From Aequorivita marisscotiae (GTDB lineage: Bacteria; Bacteroidota; Bacteroidia; Flavobacteriales; Flavobacteriaceae), in NCBI RefSeq assembly GCF_029814825.1, contig NZ_CP122379.1, forward strand, positions 1,860,001-1,924,000: 64,000 bases of DNA. Direction: 5' to 3'. The position numbers and the translations under genes are program-made. Positions within the stretch are counted from its first letter, which is position 1, and every line of letters begins with the position of its first letter. Under the pieces are notes generated by a model. It was given only the letters and a program-made list of their open reading frames with translations, was not told the DNA's origin and searched no databases. Positions 36,944 to 45,312 of the stretch are shown piece after piece.

Positions 36944-38053
36944 ATGCCCGCTGAAAAGAAATTTAAAGTATGCCTTGTATCCATTTCGCTCGCCAGAGGT
37001 GGGTTGGAGCGGTCTTGCGCCATGCTTTCACAAATGTTGGAGGCTCGGGGCCACGAGGTGCATTTGGTAATTTTGAACGATGAAATAGACTATCCTTTTA
37101 GCGGTAAAATGCTGAATTTAGGAAAAATAAAAACCGAAAATGACGCCTTAGTAAAACGATTTCTTCGATTTCGAAAATTTCGAAATTATTTAAAAACAGA
37201 AAAATTTGATGTAGTAATAGACCATCGCCCTAAAAATAACTTTAATCGCGAATTGTTTTACGCTAACTTTATCTACCGCGAAATAAATAAAATTTACGTG
37301 GTGCACAGTTCAAAAAAGACAGAATATTTAACTGAAAACCCGAGTGCATTTTCAAAAATTTATAGAAAAAACAGTATAAATATAGCTGTATCAAAATACA
37401 TTGAAACCGAAGTTTTAAAAAAGGAGGGCATACATAATTCGGTAACGATCCACAACGGGTTTGATCCAAATTGGGAGAGTATGAGTAGCAAATTGCCCGA
37501 AATACTTCAAAATAAAAAATACATTCTCTCCTACGGTAGATTGGACGATTCGGTTAAAGATTTTTTATTTTTAATTGAAGCTTTTATGCAATCCAGCGTT
37601 TGGGAAAAAGATGTTCATCTCGTTATTTTGGGCGATGGAAAGGATAGGGAAATGCTTCAGAAATTTGCAAACTCAAAAGCGTGTTTTGATAAAATAATCT
37701 TTTTGCCTTTCACAAATAGTCCATTTGCCATTATCAAAAATGCCCGCTGTGTTAGCCTTACCAGCAAATACGAAGGTTTCCCGATGGTGCTTGTAGAGTC
37801 CCTTTCGTTGGGAACACCGGTGGTTTCGCTGGATATTGTTTCGGGTCCTTCCGAAATTATACAACACCATAAAAACGGTTTGTTGATTCCCGAAAGAAGT
37901 TTACCTTTATTCGCTGAAGCGCTGCAAAGCGTATGTTTTGATGAGACGCTTTTTCAAAATTTAAAGAAGAATACAAAATCTTCCGTCGAAAAATTTTCAA
38001 TGCAAAATATTTCTGAAAAATGGAACCAAACTTTACTTCATGCACTACGTTGA
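36944..38053 (+). CDS. Glycosyltransferase family 4
   Basis: 369 aa GT-B enzyme. The N-terminal SISLARGGLERSCAMLSQMLEARGHEVHLVIL is typical of GT4, and the C-terminal SLTSKYEGFPMVLVESLSLGTPVVSLDIVSGPSEII carries the E-x7-E nucleotide-sugar motif. It transfers a hexose or similar to a lipid-linked glycan. Its end overlaps the FdtA-like gene by 14 bp, so the two are cotranslated. Confidence 0.9.
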   Translation: MPAEKKFKVCLVSISLARGGLERSCAMLSQMLEARGHEVHLVILNDEIDYPFSGKMLNLGKIKTENDALVKRFLRFRKFRNYLKTEKFDVVIDHRPKNNFNRELFYANFIYREINKIYVVHSSKKTEYLTENPSAFSKIYRKNSINIAVSKYIETEVLKKEGIHNSVTIHNGFDPNWESMSSKLPEILQNKKYILSYGRLDDSVKDFLFLIEAFMQSSVWEKDVHLVILGDGKDREMLQKFANSKACFDKIIFLPFTNSPFAIIKNARCVSLTSKYEGFPMVLVESLSLGTPVVSLDIVSGPSEIIQHHKNGLLIPERSLPLFAEALQSVCFDETLFQNLKKNTKSSVEKFSMQNISEKWNQTLLHALR

Positions 38054-38459
38054 TTTGGATAAAATAGCCCTAAAGGAAATTCCTAAAATTAGCGACCCCG
38101 ACGGTCGCGGTAATCTTTCTGTAGTAGAAAAAGACTTTTTGCCATTTACAATAAAACGGGTGTATTATTTGTACGATGTGCCAAGTTCTTCAACTCGCGG
38201 CGGCCATGCGCATAAACAATTACAGCAGTTTTTAATTGCTCTAAGCGGTAGTTTTGACGTGGTTTTAGACAATGGCAAAACACGGCGCACAATTACTTTA
38301 AACAGACCAGATAGGGGGTTGTTAATTCCAAATGGTGTTTGGCGCGAACTAGAAACATTTTCATCGGGAGCTGTTTGTTTATCTTTAGTGAGCGAAGTGT
38401 ATAACGAAGCAGACTACATTCGCGATTACGATGAATTTAAATTATTTAAAGGTGCCTAA
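38040..38459 (+). CDS. FdtA/QdtA-type sugar 3,4-ketoisomerase (WxcM-like cupin)
   Basis: 139 aa cupin that moves the keto group of dTDP-4-keto-6-deoxyglucose from C4 to C3. Motif SSSTRGGHAHKQLQQFLIALSGSFDVVLDNG with His56 and His58 is the family active-site signature, followed by PNGVWRELETFS. Together with the FdtB-like aminotransferase it gives dTDP-3-amino-3,6-dideoxyhexose. Which stereoisomer (Fuc3N or Qui3N) cannot be told by eye. It overlaps the next convergent gene by 18 bp. Confidence 0.9.
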   Translation: MHYVDLDKIALKEIPKISDPDGRGNLSVVEKDFLPFTIKRVYYLYDVPSSSTRGGHAHKQLQQFLIALSGSFDVVLDNGKTRRTITLNRPDRGLLIPNGVWRELETFSSGAVCLSLVSEVYNEADYIRDYDEFKLFKGA

Positions 38460-39368
38460 ACGCAAGCCTAATTTTTCTAGATTATTTTTCGTTTTTGAAA
38501 GATATTTAAGAATTGTTTTGTTTTGACGCAGCAGAAAGCGTTGTTTTTTACTGAGATTGGTCTGATTTATTTTACCTAAGTTTTTTTTAAAAGCCGGTTT
38601 ATCACCTTCCATTTTTGCCAAAATACAAAGCGAATATCTGTTTAAATCTAAAAATTTTTTTAACGCAGGATTATTTTCTTCAAAAGGTTCGTAGGCTTCA
38701 AAATTGGCTTTTTCAGCAACGTTTTTTACACTGTTAAACAAGCCACTTGTGCGTACTACATACGTTGCGCAAACTTTTGGACTGAAAACTACTTTGTATT
38801 TCAGGCCAATGCGAACGTATAAATCTGTGTCTTCTCCACTCTTTATTTCAGGATTATAATTTCCTACTTCATCAAAAACACTTTTTTTTACTACAAAAGA
38901 CGAACTGTGCAAAACCGAGTCTAATTGGCTCGCCTCAAAATAATCTACCAGTACCGCATCATTATCAATTCTCTTTATGGAATAACTATTTTGAAATTTT
39001 TTTCCGTTGCGAATAATCTCGGCTGCCGTGGCAAATACATATTGGTTTGAAAATTTTTTCAGCAGTCTATTTTGTTCTTCCAAATAAAATGGATACCAAT
39101 AATCGTCTGCATCTAAAAGTGCAATATTTTCGCTTTGTGCTTTTGCTATCGCTGCATTTCGAGCTGCTGCGGCACCTTTATTTTGTTGCAAAAAATAACG
39201 AATACGCGAATCGTTGAACTTTAAAATTTCGGCTTCACTAGTATCGGTACTACCATCGTTTACAATAATAATTTCAAAATCGGAAAATGTTTGCGCCAAA
39301 ACACTTTTCAGGGTGTCGCCAATGTACTTTTCTTTGTTATAAACTGCTATTACTACTGAAAATTTCAT
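38442..39368 (-). CDS. Glycosyltransferase family 2
   Basis: 308 aa from the ATG at 39368 (MKFSVVIAVYNKEKYIGDTL); an earlier in-frame ATG at 39416 would overlap the upstream gene and lacks GT2 homology. GT-A motifs are IIIVNDGSTD and NIALLDADDYWYP (DxD-type), plus an SGEDTDLYVRIG acidic motif. It adds a sugar to the surface glycan. It is third in a minus-strand run with 39382 and 40257. Confidence 0.9.
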   Translation of the reverse strand: MKFSVVIAVYNKEKYIGDTLKSVLAQTFSDFEIIIVNDGSTDTSEAEILKFNDSRIRYFLQQNKGAAAARNAAIAKAQSENIALLDADDYWYPFYLEEQNRLLKKFSNQYVFATAAEIIRNGKKFQNSYSIKRIDNDAVLVDYFEASQLDSVLHSSSFVVKKSVFDEVGNYNPEIKSGEDTDLYVRIGLKYKVVFSPKVCATYVVRTSGLFNSVKNVAEKANFEAYEPFEENNPALKKFLDLNRYSLCILAKMEGDKPAFKKNLGKINQTNLSKKQRFLLRQNKTILKYLSKTKNNLEKLGLRLGTFK

Positions 39369-39381
39369 CGTGTCATATTTT

Positions 39382-40260
39382 TTATAAACTGAGGTAATAC
39401 CCCAATCTATATACATCGAAGATAACCAACGAAGGTCTAGACGACAAGAGGTTTTTTTCCATAGCGGCTTTAAAAGTTTTATAAAATACAGAAGCCACCT
39501 CCCTCAATTTGTACTTTTTTAGTACTTCTGCTTTTTTAGAAAGCGCGGTTTCGTTGTGTTTTATTAAGCCTTGCGCCACAAAACTATGCAGACTTTCTAC
39601 AGATTCTCTTGATTTGCGAAGAAATATTTCGCTACTCTCCAAACCAAGATGAATTACAGGATTATCTATATGTGCCACGTGTATGTTTTTTGCCTTGGCA
39701 TCTAAAGCAAAAAGCGTGTCTTCGTGCCTTAAATTTGGAATTTCCTCATTAAAAGCTAATTTGGAAAAAACCGATTTTTTTATCAGAAAGTTAAGTGTTA
39801 AAAAACGTAGATGCGGTTGTTTTTCCCTTTCTGGAACTGGGAGGGCCTCTCTTTCTTTCCCGTACTGCCAGCGCAAGATTTCCGATTTTGGGGGTGGATC
39901 GGATTGATAGAGGATGCCGCCGTAAATAATTTCAGTGTGTTTATTTATTGCGGCTAAGTATTTTTTTAGAAAATCGGCTCTAATTATTTGGGTATCGGCA
40001 TCTAAAAAAAGCAGGTTTTCGTATTTGGCATTATTAGCCAAAAGGTTGCGAATAGCACTCCTGCCAATATTTTTTTTCAATTTATGGTATGTTGCATTTT
40101 CCAAACTGTTTATGGCTTCGTTTTCAGCAACGGGGTTTGGCGAACAATCATCGTAAACGTTTATTTCAAATATAATAGCCAATTTTTTAGCCTGTACATG
40201 CAGCGATGCTACCAACTTAAATACATTGTAATTATATGTGGGAATTAAGATTGAAATCAT
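39382..40260 (-). CDS. Glycosyltransferase family 2
   Basis: 292 aa GT-A enzyme. SILIPTYNYNVFKLVASL opens the domain, VYDDCSPNP is the nucleotide-binding loop, LLFLDADTQII holds the DxD motif and LRHEDTLFALDA is the acidic acceptor-side motif. Its start overlaps the stop of the preceding methyltransferase gene (ATGA, 4 bp), so they are translationally coupled. Sugar specificity unknown. Confidence 0.9.
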   Translation of the reverse strand: MISILIPTYNYNVFKLVASLHVQAKKLAIIFEINVYDDCSPNPVAENEAINSLENATYHKLKKNIGRSAIRNLLANNAKYENLLFLDADTQIIRADFLKKYLAAINKHTEIIYGGILYQSDPPPKSEILRWQYGKEREALPVPEREKQPHLRFLTLNFLIKKSVFSKLAFNEEIPNLRHEDTLFALDAKAKNIHVAHIDNPVIHLGLESSEIFLRKSRESVESLHSFVAQGLIKHNETALSKKAEVLKKYKLREVASVFYKTFKAAMEKNLLSSRPSLVIFDVYRLGYYLSL

Positions 40261-40982
40261 TTTTTCGATATTAATATGGTTTCTTCCACAAACCCATAAC
40301 GCTCGTTTTCCGGAAATGTGTTTATTTCTACATTTTTAAAGCCGCTTTCTTTTAATCTTTCTTGCAATCCAGCTACCGAATAAACGCGCACATGATCCTC
40401 TTGTCCAAAAGCTTTTAAGCGGGCTTTTGGGGTTTTTATTGAAGCATCTTCGAATGTTTTTCCCGTCTTAAAAGGAGTTTGGATAATGCAGGTTCCATTG
40501 CTTTTTAGAACGCGATGTAATTCGGTCATGGCTTTTCTATCGTCTTCAATATGTTCTAAAATATGATAGCAAATTATTAGATCGAAAATATTTGCGTCCA
40601 ACGGAATTTGGGTAATATCGTACTTGTATTCGGCAATAAATTCGGCCTCGTAATCTGTGCTAAAGTAAGTAATGGATGGGTTTTTCTTTAGCAATCTATA
40701 AACGCTTCGCGATGGGGAAAAATGAAGCACTTTCCCCTGGAGCAAATTGTTTGAATGTAATAGCGAATATAATCTTCGAGTTCGCGAACGGCTTCCACAA
40801 AATGGACAGAGCAGATCTGCCGGTATTTTTATAAAACGTTTAATACCTTTCCCACATACAGTACACTCGTGATTTTTTCCTCGTAAGTGAAATGCAAAAA
40901 TAGATCGAAAAAAAACTTCGTGTTCAAAAAGTAATTTTTTTGGCACGAGGGTATATGCTGCCTTTTTAAGTAATTGGTACAT
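40257..40982 (-). CDS. SAM-dependent methyltransferase with N-terminal zinc ribbon
   Basis: 241 aa from the ATG at 40982; the longer form would need a TTG at 41000. Two CxxC pairs (Cys40/43 and Cys59/62) form a likely zinc ribbon. A class I methyltransferase follows, with KVLHFSPSRSVYRLL and FDLIICYHILEHIEDDRKAM, matching the Methyltransf_11 pattern. It is probably a sugar or glycan O-methyltransferase, judging by its coupling to two GT2 genes. Confidence 0.82.
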   Translation of the reverse strand: MYQLLKKAAYTLVPKKLLFEHEVFFRSIFAFHLRGKNHECTVCGKGIKRFIKIPADLLCPFCGSRSRTRRLYSLLHSNNLLQGKVLHFSPSRSVYRLLKKNPSITYFSTDYEAEFIAEYKYDITQIPLDANIFDLIICYHILEHIEDDRKAMTELHRVLKSNGTCIIQTPFKTGKTFEDASIKTPKARLKAFGQEDHVRVYSVAGLQERLKESGFKNVEINTFPENERYGFVEETILISKK

Positions 40983-41103
40983 GCCGCTAAAATACAGCAA
41001 TCTTTTTTGGAAGGCGTATATTTTTAATTAGAAAATGCTTTAAATTATTTCCTTATTTCTTCAATTTTGAAAAAAGAAGTACCTTGTGTAAAAAGATTGA
41101 TAC

Positions 41104-42738
41104 GTGCGAATTCTATTTTTATTTTTATTGAGTTTTTTCTTCATGTTTTCGGCCTTTGGGCAGGAAGAAGCTTGGTTTTTTCTTCGTGCTCGCGACACTT
41201 CATTCGTACCTTCATTTGAAAAAAAAGATGCTTATTTAATTTACACAGGAAACGATGCCCGATTGAAAGCTGCATTGCGGAATTATAAAATTAAAACCTT
41301 CAAAAAAACGTGGAAACACGCCCGAAAGGAAAACCTGCAGAAAACATTCTTCGTAATTGCAGATAAGCAAGCCCTCATGACAGATTTGCTGCAGAATGCA
41401 TCGCATCTTTTTGAATTTGGAGAACAAATAGCACAAGAAGATAAAAAAATTTTTGAACCCAACGATTACGGGTTAACCAGTACTATTGGCGAAAATCTTG
41501 GCGCACAGGTAAATCTAGATTATTTAGATGTAATGGAAGTGCCCAAGGCGTGGTATTACACCACAGGATCGCGCGATGTTATTGTTGGAATCTCTGACGG
41601 TTCCGTTCCGACAGACGATATTGAATTTGCTGGAAAGAGTAAGGTGATTCGAGAATCCTTTTTGGCAAAAGGCCACGGTATTTCAGTAGCCGAAACGGCT
41701 GCAGGTCAAGGTGATAATGGTTATGGTATTGCTGGCGTGTGTTATGATTGCAGTATTTACGCTACAAATTATCGTCATTTTGATACGTTGGAACAACTTG
41801 TTGAACTTTCTAAATTAGGTGTAAAAGTAATTAACTGCAGTTGGGGGCTTACCCATTATTACGAAACTGCACAACAAGCTATATACGAAATGTTAAACAA
41901 TGGCACGGTGGTAGTAGCCATTGGCCACAATCAATCTTATTATCACACCAAAGGACAAAAGTATTATTATCCGGCTTCATATGATGGTGTAATTTCGGTT
42001 TCGTCGGCGTCGCATCGTTACGAGCATTATTGGGAAAATATTCGTGTGGAAGAAGACAAAGGTTTGTATTATGTAAAAAACATTCGCAATTATGTAGGGC
42101 TCACAGGTGGTTTTAAAAACAATGATACTACTCAAGTTCCACATTTGTACCCAATTAGTATTAGAAACCTGAACAGTGCAATTGATATTGTGGCGCCTTC
42201 AAGTGGTTTGTTTAGGTACAGCGAACTGGCACTGAGAGATAAAATAGACGTGAGTGAATTTAATCAAACTTCGGGGGTTGCTCCTTTAGTTACGGGTACT
42301 GTCGGACTTATGTTTTCGCTCTATCCTTGCTTGCCAGCTGACCAAGTGGAGAGCATTATTAAACTTACATCATCCAATATTGACGATGTAGAACCCAATA
42401 AACCGTATGCAGGAATGTATGGCGCCGGAATGCTAAACACCGGTCGCGCCGTAAAGATGGTTTTTGATATGTTTGCTGGAAAAGGTGCTGTAACAATGGA
42501 AAATCAGCGTTTTAGCCGTTGGAATTTTAAACTTACCGCCCTTGCCGAAGTGGTAATTAAAAATCAGGAATTTACTGAAGATGCTCGTTTAGATTTAACT
42601 TCAAAAAGAGGTATTGTTATTTCAGAAAATACAGTTTTAAAGCCGGGTGCACTCGGAAAAATTCATCTCAAAATTGATCCATCACTCGAGAAAGAGTGTG
42701 AGTTGCAACTTCGCGATCCGAGTATATTGGATGATTAA
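41104..42738 (+). CDS. Secreted subtilisin-like serine protease (family S8)
   Basis: 544 aa, GTG start at 41104, signal peptide ending at SAFGQ (residue 20). The S8 triad is in divergent motifs: Asp165 (VGISDGSVP), His191 (KGHGISVAETAAG), oxyanion Asn276 (AIGHNQS) and Ser390 (QTSGVAPLVTG). The prodomain is about residues 21-140. The C-terminal 90 residues are beta-rich, and no type A T9SS tail is evident. The gene is isolated between minus-strand genes. Confidence 0.85.
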   Translation: MRILFLFLLSFFFMFSAFGQEEAWFFLRARDTSFVPSFEKKDAYLIYTGNDARLKAALRNYKIKTFKKTWKHARKENLQKTFFVIADKQALMTDLLQNASHLFEFGEQIAQEDKKIFEPNDYGLTSTIGENLGAQVNLDYLDVMEVPKAWYYTTGSRDVIVGISDGSVPTDDIEFAGKSKVIRESFLAKGHGISVAETAAGQGDNGYGIAGVCYDCSIYATNYRHFDTLEQLVELSKLGVKVINCSWGLTHYYETAQQAIYEMLNNGTVVVAIGHNQSYYHTKGQKYYYPASYDGVISVSSASHRYEHYWENIRVEEDKGLYYVKNIRNYVGLTGGFKNNDTTQVPHLYPISIRNLNSAIDIVAPSSGLFRYSELALRDKIDVSEFNQTSGVAPLVTGTVGLMFSLYPCLPADQVESIIKLTSSNIDDVEPNKPYAGMYGAGMLNTGRAVKMVFDMFAGKGAVTMENQRFSRWNFKLTALAEVVIKNQEFTEDARLDLTSKRGIVISENTVLKPGALGKIHLKIDPSLEKECELQLRDPSILDD

Positions 42739-42770
42739 TCTTTAACCGAAAACTGACAACCGATAACGGT

Positions 42771-43454
42771 TTACACCGTCTTCTGCACAACTTCAAAAAT
42801 TTGGTTTTCGTCGCACTTTAGTGTTTTGGAAGGATATTTCAACAGTAAGGCATAGTCGTGGGTTGCCATTAAAATAGTATTTCCGTTTTTATTTATTTCG
42901 CGTAAAACCTCCATTACTTCTACACTCGTTTGCGGATCGAGATTTCCGGTTGGCTCATCTGCTAAAATAAGTTCGGGGTCGTTTAAAAGTGCACGGGCAA
43001 TTGCCACACGTTGCTGTTCGCCCCCCGAAAGTTGGTACGGGTATTTAAAAGCCTTGGTTTTCATATCTACTTTGGCCAGCACATCGTTAATTTTGCTTTC
43101 CATGGCAGCTTTGTCTTTCCATCCAGTTGCCGTTAGTACAAAAAGTAAGTTGTTCTGAACCGTACGATCGTTCAGTAATTTAAAATCTTGAAAAACTACA
43201 CCTAATTTTCGACGTAAAAAAGGAATATCTTTTTCTTTTAAAGTGGCAAGATCGTACCCCACAATATTGCCTTCACCTTCTTTTAGCGGAAGATCGCCGT
43301 AGAGGGTTTTCATAAAGCTACTTTTCCCGGTCCCAGTTTTTCCGATAAGGTAAACAAATTCGCCTTTATCAACTCTTACACTTACATCGGAAAGCACCAA
43401 ATTATCGGTTTGATATATAGCGGCGTTTTTTAATTCTAAAACTGGCTGGGACAT
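42771..43454 (-). CDS. ftsE: Cell-division ATP-binding protein FtsE
   Basis: 227 aa ABC ATPase that with FtsX controls peptidoglycan hydrolases at the septum. It has Walker A GKTGTGKSS, signature LSGGEQQRVAIARAL, Walker B ELILADEPTGNLDPQ and H-loop ATHDY. No ftsX is next to it; the FtsX-like permease at 54773 is of the lipoprotein-release type. Its first 53 bp overlap the end of the upstream GT39-like gene, an unusually long overlap. Confidence 0.9.
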   Translation of the reverse strand: MSQPVLELKNAAIYQTDNLVLSDVSVRVDKGEFVYLIGKTGTGKSSFMKTLYGDLPLKEGEGNIVGYDLATLKEKDIPFLRRKLGVVFQDFKLLNDRTVQNNLLFVLTATGWKDKAAMESKINDVLAKVDMKTKAFKYPYQLSGGEQQRVAIARALLNDPELILADEPTGNLDPQTSVEVMEVLREINKNGNTILMATHDYALLLKYPSKTLKCDENQIFEVVQKTV

Positions 43455-44772
43455 ATTTTTTATTATTTAGATAAAATTGAATGACAACAATAAGAATCAA
43501 TGGAAAAAAAGGCATTGAAAAGCGCGCGTTGGAACCAAAGGTTACTATTGCTTGTCCAACAGATGCGCCCAAAATTAGTAAAACACAGAAGAATTCAAAA
43601 GTAAATAACAATTTTCTATTTCGAATTCTTTTATAAAAATGAAACGCACAAATTATTAAAAAAAGTATTTTTAGAAATAGCACGATAGGGGTCATAATAA
43701 ACAGCCAAAATCCAGCTAACACCCACTTAATTTCTTTGATCGGAAACGATTCGTAATTCCACATTACACCTGTGCCCCAAAAATCTATCCACGATAATGT
43801 AACTCTTTTTAAATAAGCGAGTTTGTTGTTTTTTATCAAATCGATATTCATGGGTATTAGCAACTGCGAAAATTCGGCGACTGTAATTGAGTCTTTTCTC
43901 TCCAAATCTGCAAAAACATGCCAAATGGCCATGGCGGGATCTGAGCCATTCGCAATTACTGAATCTCGTTTCCGAATATGCAAATCGCGAATCTTGGCGT
44001 ATTTGTTATCTGCATTTTGAACAAAGAAAACCGTTGTTTGGGCAGTATTTATGCCGGAATAGCTAGTAATGGCCTTATAGCCCGTATGTGTTTCGTTAAA
44101 CGAACTCCACAACGAATAAAAGGTAAACGCAGGAAAACAAATAAGTAAAACACTAATTATATTGTGAAATATACCGTTTTTAAAATTTAAGACTACATAA
44201 TAAAAAGCAATAAACGGGGGGAGAATTATAAACATTGGTCGCACAACGAGAACCATGGTTGCGGCTATTCCAATTAAAAACACAGTAAAAAAACTGAGAC
44301 GCTGTGTAAAAAAACCGGTTTTAAACAAAACCCATACGCAAAACACTAAACAACTTAGCGTAAGGCTCTCTGTAAGAATTGCACGCTCGTAAAATAAGAG
44401 GTGCATAAAAATGGAAGGAATTAACCCCACCACAAGTGCATAATTTAAATTTTTGCTTTGTTTAAAAAAGATATAAAAAAGCATAAATGATGTGAGTATG
44501 CCGAGAATGCTTTGATAAATTGTGGTCAGGGGGCCGGAAAGATCTGCTAAATAAATTAAAAATGGATAGCCCGGAGTTCGCGTACCATTATAACCATTAA
44601 AATTCCAGCTTTTAATCATTTCGGCAATGGTAAAATACCCGCCGGAATCATTAAACATACTCACATGGCCATTGTAGAGAATATAGACTAAAACTCGCAC
44701 CACTACACCAAAAGCAAAAAGGAAAAAATAAGGATGCCTTTTAGCTAATTGCCAGATTTTTTTAAGAATCAT
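43402..44772 (-). CDS. GT39/ArnT-like membrane glycosyltransferase or related polytopic protein
   Basis: 456 aa with about eleven hydrophobic helices. After the first helix, SMFNDSGGYFTIAEMIKSWNFNGYNGTRTPGYPFLIYLADLSG contains the acidic residue and RTPGYP motif common in GT39/PMT_2-type enzymes that use lipid-linked sugars. It may glycosylate a surface glycan or protein on the periplasmic side. It is coupled to the preceding gene (ATGA overlap) and overlaps ftsE by 53 bp. Confidence 0.7.
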   Translation of the reverse strand: MILKKIWQLAKRHPYFFLFAFGVVVRVLVYILYNGHVSMFNDSGGYFTIAEMIKSWNFNGYNGTRTPGYPFLIYLADLSGPLTTIYQSILGILTSFMLFYIFFKQSKNLNYALVVGLIPSIFMHLLFYERAILTESLTLSCLVFCVWVLFKTGFFTQRLSFFTVFLIGIAATMVLVVRPMFIILPPFIAFYYVVLNFKNGIFHNIISVLLICFPAFTFYSLWSSFNETHTGYKAITSYSGINTAQTTVFFVQNADNKYAKIRDLHIRKRDSVIANGSDPAMAIWHVFADLERKDSITVAEFSQLLIPMNIDLIKNNKLAYLKRVTLSWIDFWGTGVMWNYESFPIKEIKWVLAGFWLFIMTPIVLFLKILFLIICAFHFYKRIRNRKLLFTFEFFCVLLILGASVGQAIVTFGSNARFSMPFFPLILIVVIQFYLNNKKYVPASFRIKKRRYISNR

Positions 44773-45245
44773 TTATTAAGAGTTTGAACGATTTTCTTTA
44801 AGGCATCAATTTCTTTTTGTTGCTGCAGCGTATAAAGGGTTAATTCCTCAATTTTTTGAAGTAAAAGCAGGTTCATTTCCTTTAGTGAAATTCCTTCCAT
44901 TTCCATCTTTTCGGCGGAAGGTATATTGGGCAAATGGTGATTTTCTTTTAAAAAGACTTCAAGATCTTCCAGGGAAATTAAATTGTATTCTGGCATTATT
45001 TCAGAAAAACCGGTGTAATAGCTTTCAAATACATAATCGGGCGCTACGGCACCGTATAAATCTACCATTACTTCCTGTGTGTGAATTTTTCCTTTTACAG
45101 TTAACAGTTCATCGGGCGTTGTGGTGCCAATGCCAATTTTACCATTTTTTTCAACAAGATTTTTAAAAGGATTGCGTTGGGCTGTTGCAGAAAAACAAAA
45201 CAGCAGAACAATAACAATTACGATTTTAGGAAACAATATTTTCAT
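44769..45245 (-). CDS. Exported protein with GIGTTTP/coiled-coil C-terminal module
   Basis: 158 aa. It has a signal peptide (VIVIVLLFCFSATAQ), then GKIGIGTTTPDELLTVKGKIHTQEVMVDL and ENHHLPNIPSAEKMEMEGISLKEMN, then a leucine-rich coiled coil. This module ends many Bacteroidota surface proteins, often after fibre-like repeats. Here it stands alone, so it may be a shortened relative. The stop overlaps the following GT39-like gene by 4 bp. Function unknown; trimerising or chaperone-like ends are a guess. Confidence 0.7.
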   Translation of the reverse strand: MKILFPKIVIVIVLLFCFSATAQRNPFKNLVEKNGKIGIGTTTPDELLTVKGKIHTQEVMVDLYGAVAPDYVFESYYTGFSEIMPEYNLISLEDLEVFLKENHHLPNIPSAEKMEMEGISLKEMNLLLLQKIEELTLYTLQQQKEIDALKKIVQTLNK

Positions 45246-45312
45246 AACAAATAATTTTTATAAAAATAGGGGTTATTTCTGGAATCAAACATTGTTATTT
45301 TTTAGATGGACA

